64,000 nucleotides of DNA, from assembly GCF_904846075.1 (NCBI RefSeq), contig NZ_CAJGZH010000002.1, positions 930,001 to 994,000 on the forward strand. The letters run 5' to 3'. Both the position numbers and the translations under genes were made by a program. Origin of the DNA: Psychrobacter glacincola. GTDB lineage: Bacteria; Pseudomonadota; Gammaproteobacteria; Pseudomonadales; Moraxellaceae. Below the pieces are notes generated by a model. That model saw only the letters and a list, made by a program, of their open reading frames with translations. It had not been told where the DNA came from and did not search any database. Of the stretch, positions 63,382 through 64,000 are shown one piece after another. Position 1 is the stretch's first letter; each line of letters starts with the position of its first letter.

Positions 63382-64000
63382 TCAAGCAGGCGTTTTCCAT
63401 TGAGAGAATGCCTGCTGCCATTGTTTACAGCGCGCAGCGATTTGATCCACAGGTAAATCCATAATATCGCCAACGACCGCCACGTAAGTAATCGGCAAAC
63501 CTGCCAGTTCGGTGATATTTTCTGCCGTCAAGCCACCTATGACACATATCGCTATATTTTGCTGACAGCCATCTATGAGCTGCTGGCGCGAGATAATATT
63601 GGCGTTAGGTTTTGTATTTGAGGTAAAAATCGCACCCATAGCGGCATAGCTTACGCCCTCATTTTTTGCTTCTTCAACCAATTCCACCTTGCCATGACAA
63701 GTGCGTCCGATCATTTGGTTTGCATGTAGTTCGTGCTTAGCATCGGCAACTTCGCCATCTTGTTGACCCAAATGCACACCAACGCCGAGCTTGGCAGCCA
63801 GTTTAATATTGTCATTGATGACGACTGGTACGTTGTACGCTTTCGCCAACTCAACTATTTGTCTAGCCTCTTCGTATAGACGAGACTCACCATCAGGTAG
63901 CGCCAATATCTGCTTGCGACGAATTTGTAACAGCGCAATGAATCCTGTTGCTAGTGCTGCTTCTAATTTGCGATACAGCAGCGCAAACTCATCGTCATTG
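63382..64000 (-). CDS. thiamine-phosphate synthase-type protein, 5' end outside window
   Basis: A partial gene running off the right edge; about 205 residues are visible. It is a TIM-barrel ThiE/TenI domain: IALLQIRRKQ (phosphate-binding strand), VPVVINDNIKLAAKLGVGVHLGQQDGEVA, GRTCHGKVELVEEAKNEGVSYAAMGAIFTSNTKP and VIGGLTAENI. ThiE couples the thiazole and pyrimidine moieties of thiamine. The usual IND(R) and GVSTH boxes are changed to IND(N) and GRTCH, so activity is not assured. In many gamma-proteobacteria a similar domain is fused behind a Nudix/MutT hydrolase; whether that is so here cannot be seen. Confidence 0.8.
   Translation of the reverse strand, partial: NDDEFALLYRKLEAALATGFIALLQIRRKQILALPDGESRLYEEARQIVELAKAYNVPVVINDNIKLAAKLGVGVHLGQQDGEVADAKHELHANQMIGRTCHGKVELVEEAKNEGVSYAAMGAIFTSNTKPNANIISRQQLIDGCQQNIAICVIGGLTAENITELAGLPITYVAVVGDIMDLPVDQIAARCKQWQQAFSQWKTPA

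Overview
The window is a chromosomal segment of a gamma-proteobacterium of the Moraxellaceae, most likely Psychrobacter. This rests on gene content and protein character rather than a database hit: a type VI secretion (T6SS) block with the Acinetobacter-type accessory genes tagX, tagF and tagN, a FFLEELY-type protein upstream of ubiE-ubiJ-ubiB, a PPK2 class II Pap enzyme, AT-leaning intergenic DNA and many small orphan genes.

Layout. 0-7 kb is accessory DNA: small orphan proteins, a lipoprotein, two tandem HisC-like aminotransferase genes (one killed by an in-frame amber codon), a 170-bp MITE-like element and a lone AbiTii-like gene. 7-10 kb holds uvrB and dps. 10-18.5 kb is a minus-strand series: a frameshifted DUF2059 gene, a CDF metal transporter, an acyl-CoA thioesterase, and a lipid-modification cluster (SDR, FAD protein, DUF1365, Cfa-like methylase, DUF2177). 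19-20.7 kb has an aspartate aminotransferase and tRNA-Asn.

20.9-38.3 kb is a T6SS locus in two divergent arms. The minus arm carries tagX, a coiled-coil lipoprotein that may be the missing TssJ, tssK and tssL. The plus arm carries an AsaB-position membrane protein, tssM, tagF, tagN and a divergent VgrG with a C-terminal beta domain. A Tde/Ntox15-type DNase effector follows, then a GAD-like/DUF1851 immunity gene interrupted by an in-frame TGA, and an ankyrin-like gene remnant. Sheath, tube, baseplate, ClpV and PAAR genes are absent and must lie elsewhere.

38.3-42.9 kb is a copper module. Two DUF305 proteins and a DUF411 protein run divergently from an OmpR-type regulator and sensor kinase, and a 22-bp palindrome matching the CusR/CopR box lies midway between the two start codons. 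43-45 kb has a tRNA-Val/tRNA-Asp operon with promoter and terminator, a glutathione peroxidase and msrB. At 45.2 kb an XRE DNA-binding domain is fused to an AlaA-type aminotransferase, behind five copies of a TTGCATT motif. A PiT phosphate transporter, pap and the ubiquinone genes ubiE, ubiJ and ubiB follow. The window ends with a D-lactate dehydrogenase-type flavoprotein, ruvB and ruvA, class II fructose-bisphosphate aldolase, an Ala-rich lipoprotein, pgk, a DksA-like protein and a ThiE-type gene running off the end.

A family of short interspersed repeats with the terminus GGGCGTGTCCTCA, mostly flanked by TA, occurs at least six times. The best candidates for new biology are the divergent VgrG-effector-immunity island, the TssJ-like coiled-coil lipoprotein and the HTH-aminotransferase fusion with its motif array. 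All calls come from reading the sequence; no searches were run.
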